Assembly (NCBI GenBank): GCA_037074765.1 | Contig: JBAMDO010000290.1 | Coordinates: 1-54,449 of the forward strand | Length of the DNA stretch: 54,449 nt | DNA from: Mansonella perstans | Lineage: Eukaryota > Nematoda > Chromadorea > Rhabditida > Onchocercidae | Direction of reading: 5' to 3' | Shown here: in pieces, positions 47,873 to 54,449 of the stretch | Layout: each line of letters starts with the position of its first letter | Position numbering within the stretch: the first letter of the stretch is position 1 | Position numbers and translations under genes: made by a program | The notes under the pieces: generated by a model | The model's database searches: none | What the model was told of the DNA's origin: nothing | Seen by the model: only the letters and a program-made list of their open reading frames with translations

Positions 47873-50800
47873 TTACAAACAACCAACCATACAATGCAGT
47901 CTTTATAGTATGGCCGTATAGTATAAATTAACATTCCATAAATTTTGACACTGGCAAAGCTGCGAAGTCTTCGTATGATTTTATTTGTTCTAAATGCTGC
48001 TTTTTTAAAAAACAAAAATTATTTTTAATACCTATAAATAGGCAATGGTAATGTCAATTTTTTATCAATTTTATTCCTAGAAAGTTAGTTTAATGGAAAT
48101 ACTGGATTTATGCTAAACTAAGCAATACTCACATGAATCAAATCGCAAAGTTGCAGATGAAGCTAAATTTGAAAGTAGAAATATCTTACACAACTCTAAG
48201 AAAAGGAATACACTCTATCAGTTTTATTTAAAAACAAGAGTTCAATAATTCATCGGTTTTGTTTTAAAATAAAGGGATTTAACTATTTTGCACTACAGTT
48301 TCGTTCTAAAGGAGGAGAATCTCACATTAATAATAACAACATCGCTAATTTAAATATAGCTTATAATAATTTAAATATAGTTCATTATATGTGGAAGTAG
48401 AAAGAAGTGGTCGAGAAAACGTTGCCAAAGTCTGCTTTAGTTATATGAATCTTTCAAAACATAGCGTTGAATCGAAACGCTTCCAATGAATAATTGCTTT
48501 AAAAAACAAATGACGACCAATATAAACAATAATCTCGAGGACAAAGTAACCGATGATTCATGCGCAAGTAAATTCTTCAGCTGCATTGCCATTCTTCAAT
48601 TGCAGTATGTGAACCTTTTTCCTAGCTTTGCCCTAACCCTTCTTAGAAGATAAGAATATCATCGAATTATTCTAATTTACTACCCATCACAGGGCTCTTT
48701 TTAGGTTGAGAAAATACATTCAAGTTTAATAAACTACGAAGCAAAACAGAAATGACATAGTACATGTGACGTCGTTTGCAGATTGCAACTACGAGTCAAC
48801 AACAAAAGCTATAGCCACAAAACCGGAATGCAATAATATGAAGTTGTTTTGCATTTTCAATTTTATGAATTTTAATGAATTTTATTAAGGAATAAACAAT
48901 AGGAGGTAAATATTAGCAGTATAACATTCTTCAAAAACAATGAACTGATATTGTTCTAACGAAGTCATCTGTAGTTATTAATTGAGGCCTTGACAATTTT
49001 TTAAGATAATAGCAATCAAGAATTTTATCACATTCCTTATCTACAATCAAAGTCATTATTTAAATTTAAATCTGATTTTTCATGAAGACACAAATATTTC
49101 TCCTGCAATCTTGAATTACTGCATATCTCTAAGCACTGCATTCTTATTATTTAATTTTCAGTTAAACTGTATGTTTTTCATTGTGATGTTGGTAATATAG
49201 TTAGTGTTTTCCTGTTCAATCATCACATTGTTGTTTACGGTAGTAGCCAAAAAATTATAAGAATGCAGAAACTCTTGGAAAAACACATGTCAAAAATATG
49301 ATTGAACGACGTCTGCTCTTGGTTTTTATTGGTGCAATCAATAAATGACATTTGTGTTCTGAATATATAATAACTTTTCTGAAAAATAACTACTGATCTA
49401 CATCTTGCATAAACATTCATTTCTTATTTTCAAAAACAAATGCGAAATAGACTGAAACGTTTGAGAGCTTCAAAATTTGATGTAGATTTGCCCAACAAAA
49501 ATTTACAATACAGGTATTGGTTACGCCTTAACCTATTTCACATGCCCGGTTAGCTACCTTTATCTTGCCAGTCCAGTGCACTTAGAAATGTGAAATGCGC
49601 TTGAATAATTGCCAAATTCCCGCAAGAATGTATTTGATGGTTACCGTTTTCCGGCACTTAAACTCCGTGAACTATCAGAATGATTGATTCCCTGCTTCTA
49701 GGTTACCATACCTGCTCTTCCTTTGCCCTACTCACCTAGCTAGTAAAAAAACAAGTTAAATGCAAAAATAACCTGAAGAAGAAATCTCACAATCTTCTAC
49801 TGTTAATTGTAAATATATCTAAAGTAAGCAGACTCGCTTCTTCAATTTTCAATTCCATGAAGAAACAAAGTGAGAAATAACTTGTATAATCGCAATTTTC
49901 TACTTTCTAAGAAACATGAACACGAATTATAAACATATGATACTTTATTAAAGATTTTAATTGTCCATCGCTATAGAAGAATGTTAAAAAAAATCTGTTC
50001 CAAGGATAATTAATAAAAGTTAAGTGAAGGAGAGCTTTTTGTCCAAAAGACATTCATTAGTTCATTACTCCTGAATCTTTTGACTTGAAATTTTGTTCAT
50101 TTTTCGTTGTCACATGCATTTCCCTGCTCTTCCTGTCAACTTTATTGAGTCCTTCTTCTAAACTCCTGTAGATTAATATTTATTCTTGCTCATCCTTCAA
50201 TTTTATTTACAATCTTCACCAAAGTAGATTCCTCGATAAATTATGATTTACGACCAGATTTTAATTTTCCATAATTTGGTGTATAACTAGCTCTACTTTC
50301 TAGGTTCTCAGATAGGTAATTCATTCTAATACGAATTTTAATCCGCTCATATTTATGTTACGATTAATGAAGGAATGGTAGGTAGTACTGATAAACAAGG
50401 ATGAATGCACAGTGCATGGCTGAGGTAACATGTTCGAATAGCCACATAGTTGTTGGATTATGTATATGAATAAATTATCTAATTGAATTTTTGTATTAAA
50501 GAACTTGCATGAAATAACATTAGTCTTTCTTAATTAATATGCATGCCCGTTAGCCTCAAATCTAATTCTACGTTTAGTCCTCATTAAATAATCGATTTCC
50601 ATTGATAAGTTCTTAAAAGATAATACAGAGACTGTAAGCAAAGCAAACCAACAATTTAAAATGAAAAAACACATTTTACGATAGAAGTTAGATTGTAAAT
50701 GTAATTGATAAGAAGTTATTCTGATAACATACTGTATCTATATCTCGATAAGGCTTCATGATCTTGCATAAATGTCCTACTCAATACTAAGTTTATGTCT

Positions 50801-53490
50801 AAGAATAGAAATTTAAACTAGCAGTATGAATTATCATAATCTTGCTTCAAAATTTAGGGAAAACTTAATACAATACAGTTATTCATCACACTGATTACCT
50901 TCGTTATTATACTGTCGGTTTACGAACTAAGTTTAACCAAGTCAGCAAAAATAAGCAGATTGAAATAAAACTAACCAATATATAACGTATCATACAACAT
51001 GATAGAGAGAAGGCAATAAAATTTTGTGCTGCAGATGTCACTGAAGATTGACTGAAGTGAATTCACGTTTTGCACAGGTTTCATAGTCGTTTCAGTCAAC
51101 AATACGTCATTGGAATTTTTATAAACTTAAATAGCGATACTCTTAAATGTTACTATCGGTCTGATTTTACAAGCGATATTTAATAGGGCGCTCGAAATAA
51201 AGAATTTGATTGCTAGCGTAATCATTCTTTTCCAAAAACATGGATCTAGCTTATAGTTATTGTCATCATTGAATAATGCATCTTAAACAAATAGACATTA
51301 ACGAATCCCCTAGAAAGATTTGTTTCAAATGAGTATGTAATGCCAAGACACGTATATTGCTTATTGAATTCGGTAATATAGGGATGATAAGTGTTACTTT
51401 TCAGAAAAAAACAAAAACAAATAAAACTTGGGGACATAAAAACATTACCTGTTAAAAAAATAGCAAGTGGTGGGAATTAGGTAAGAATTAAAGCGGCAAA
51501 TTTTACTAATAAGTCAATCAGTTATTCATAAAGCAGTGGATATCATTGTTGCTATCTATTACTGTGTTATCAATGTTGCTACATTTACTATTACATAAAT
51601 TACTGTTTATATGAGTTGCTATAACTGCAACTTAAAAAAGATTACATATACTTAAATGGCATGCATAGAGAAATCATGGATAGATGCAACGTGAATCTCC
51701 TCCTGCAAGCAATCATCGTTTCAAAAATGATACGAATTTTAAGGTATTTAAAGAATCGGTAAATGAAAACAGTGCTATAGAAATTTTATCTACATCCACA
51801 CAGATTTGTATTTCCAAAATTTGAAGTTCTAGAGTGAATCATTTTTAAGTGAAAAATGGACATATGAACGTCCACGAAAAGACACAAATATTTATGTTGT
51901 ACAATGACCTATTGTGGTAAGAGCACATGCCACTGATAGATCAGTAAGAAATTTCCGGTGGATGCGAAAAATTAACGTTGTTGCACATTGGTAGTTTTGG
52001 TTCGTTCAGGTATGCAGCTTTTTTCAGTCTTGGCCCATTGTTTGGGCAGGTGTATCTTTAAAAGCCCTTCTTTTACTCTTCAAGGTAGAGCGGAATTTCA
52101 TGGTTAGATTGTTAGCTTTTAAAGCTCGGCGATTCAATTTCTAACATAAGGAAAAAGTAATAAATGAACGATTCTTGATTTTCGAAAAAGCAATAGGATT
52201 TTTTCAATTCATTTATCTCTGTCATAGTTTTTTCATAAAACTAACATTCGATATTTAAATAACAAGGTGATGCTATGGAAATCTGACAGCTTATTAACAT
52301 AGAATCTTCTCAGTGAAAGTATTTGAGGAACGGCGAATTCTCATAACTTTCTGGAAAAGCGTTTAGGTTTCTCCAACTATCAGCACAGTATTTTTCATGT
52401 TGTATATATCGGATACAGCGGAAAGGTGCTAACATTTAGACATTTAATTATCACTCCAAAAATTTTTCACTAAACGGACATGATTTTCTTAAGTTTTCTG
52501 CTTTTCCTACATTATTTCCTATTAGATATAATCAACCTTTACCATCTTCTTTCACCTAGCATAATTCAAACAACTGTGGTCATGCAAGTACAATAAATAA
52601 AAAAAAGCACAAATTTATCTTCTCTTGAATCGTTCAAAATTTTTATTCATTACTTTCTTTCATAAGAAAGAAAGATCTATACTGTGTTTAGCGGTTACAA
52701 ATAATTATGATGAGAAAAAATATATATATACATATACATAGGATTTAATCATCTCCTAGTTAGTATTTTAAAGAAAGGTTTGTGTAAAACGAATAAATTC
52801 TACCTATTTACTGCATTTATATATGATTGTTGTATTGAGAAATTTTTGGTGAACTGAAAGTTTCAACTTTGCGTCAAGTATAAGTGATCGGGAAAGTTGA
52901 CTGGTGATGGTGACTTGCATACATTTTAGTACTTCGATTACAGCATTTTAGCTACAGAATAAGAGTAGATGCAGCGGTTTTTCCAAAGCGGAGGAGGATT
53001 CTATCATGAATAGAATTAAAAAAAAAAAAAAAAAAAAAACTCAATCCAATTATCACTTTATAGGAAAGATTGAAAAGTGTATTAAAGAAGTTCATCTTAA
53101 AGAAGTGATGAATTAAAGTTTCTGTTTCATTATTTGCAAAGTTATACAAGTTATATACATATAATCACATTGATATTTATTAGATAGATATTAAATTAAC
53201 AACGGATAAAAAAAAAAAAAAAAAATTGCCGTTGCCGATTTTTATGAATGGTTATCATTGTTTTGATGTAATTAACATAGTAAGCTAAGGTGGTGGATGC
53301 GCAATTGATGGTTTAATAGAAAAACAAATTGATTTTTTTTTTTTTTTTTTTTACAAATCAGAGGAAGCAATTTTGCTTCCACATAATACAATTTTTATAG
53401 AAATATGATTGGAAAAAATAAGATTGTAACGAAGGACTAAAATGAATTGTTGTTATGAGTACGTGCAAAAAAAAAAATTCCATTAAGCTT
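47873..53490. other. Gene-free stretch to the right of plastin
   Basis: No exon with family resemblance or convincing splice context was found on either strand. Short frames at 49235-49420, 51246-51437 and 52952-53149 look like random AT-rich sequence. Homopolymer A/T runs occur near 53019, 53208 and 53334. Confidence 0.5.
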
Positions 53491-54449
53491 ATCTGATACT
53501 ATGATCTGACAGATTGATACTAGACAAAGAATCTGATACTATGATCTGACAAAAGAATCTGATACTATGATCTGACAAAAGAATCTGATACTATGATCTG
53601 ACAAAAGAATCTGATACAATGATCTGACAAAAGAATCTGATACTATGATCTGACAAAAGAATCTGATACTATGATCTGACAAAATCGAACTATGTGACAA
53701 AAGAATCTGATCTGACAAAGAATCTGATACTATGATCTGACAAAAGAATCTGATACAATGATCTGACAAAAGAATCTGATACAATGATCTGACAAAAGAA
53801 TCTGATACAATGATCTGACAAAAGAATCTGATACTATGATCTGACAAAAGAATCTGATACTATGATCTGACAAAAGAATCTGATACAATGATCTGACAAA
53901 GAATCTGATACTATGATCTGACAAAAGAATCTGATACTATGATCTGACAAAAGAATCTGATACTATGATCTGACAAAAGAATCTGATACAATGATCTGAC
54001 AAAGAATCTGATACTATGATCTGACAAAAGAATCTGATACTATGATCTGAACAAAAGAATCTGATACTAATGATCTGACAAAAGAATCTGTCTACTATGA
54101 TCTTGACAAAAGAATCTGATACTATGATCTGACAAAAGAATCTGATACTATGATCTGACAAAGATCTGATACAATGATCTGACAAAGAATCTGATACAAT
54201 GATCTGACAAAAGAATCTGATTACAATGATCTTTTTATCTGACAAAAGAATCTGATACTATGATCTGACAAAGAATCTGATACAATGATCTGACAAAGAA
54301 TCTGATACTATGATCTGACAAAAGAATCTGATACAATGATCTGACAAAAGAATCTGATACAATGATCTGACAAAAGAATCTGATACAATGATCTGACAAA
54401 AGAATCTGAACTATGATTGACAAAAGAATCTGATACATGATCTGACAAA
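53491..54449. repeat. 26-bp satellite array running off the window
   Basis: About 36 head-to-tail copies of agaatctgatactatgatct plus gacaaa (26 bp), with an act/aca alternation (gatactatg or gatacaat) and occasional 25-bp or rearranged units. The array continues past the right edge. Translation on the minus strand gives the same 26-residue repeat in all three frames, because 26 is not a multiple of three and the unit has no stop on that strand. The open frames here are therefore not genes. Confidence 0.97.

Noticed and set aside
47530..48015. Two minus-strand open frames across the 40-bp minisatellite
   Set aside because: Their length comes from the repeat having no stop in that frame.
53539..54438. 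Four minus-strand open frames of 64-102 codons with SDHSIRFFCQ-like repeats
   Set aside because: They are translations of the 26-bp satellite, which is open in all frames; no start context, splice signals or domain.

Overview
This is eukaryotic DNA, almost certainly nematode. It is AT-rich, and its genes are cut into many small exons by short GT-AG introns with TTTTAG/TTTCAG-type acceptors. It carries animal families typical of worms: Ro60/ROP-1, DEG/ENaC channels, a SWEET sugar transporter, a P5C-reductase-like protein and plastin/fimbrin. Intron sizes and base composition would suit a parasitic (spirurid/filarial-like) nematode better than Caenorhabditis, but that is inference. No prokaryotic, viral, CRISPR, tRNA or rRNA feature was recognised. 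Most annotated proteins exist only after splicing, so gene models were built by joining exons that agree in reading-frame phase and in alignment to remembered family members.

Left third (1-16389, + strand). A Ro60/ROP-1 gene enters from the left edge with its N-terminus cut off and ends at 4499. Two DEG/ENaC channel genes follow head to tail (5466-9491 and 11265-16389). They share nearly every intron position and phase, so they are a tandem duplication. A strong 63-nt hairpin lies between them.

Middle (16390-41900). A compact six-exon SWEET transporter (23647-25227, -) and a divergent, motif-depleted pyrroline-5-carboxylate-reductase-like gene (35999-39124, -) are well supported. Around them are long gene-poor stretches with scattered minus-strand exon candidates at 19283-22166, 26355-26517, 30720-31813 and 32315-32489 that I could not join into a named gene. 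Microsatellites and a roughly 155-bp two-copy duplication also lie here.

Right third (42161-54449). A complete 14-exon plastin/fimbrin gene lies on the minus strand (42161-46859, 629 codons). Just upstream of it is a 40-bp minisatellite whose units are each an inverted repeat. About 5.6 kb without recognisable genes follows, and the window ends inside a 26-bp satellite array.

The genes do not form a pathway: an RNA-quality factor, cation channels, a sugar transporter, a proline-metabolism relative and an actin bundler. This looks like ordinary chromosomal gene order. The main biological interest lies in the channel pair, the eroded P5CR relative and the unassigned exon clusters.
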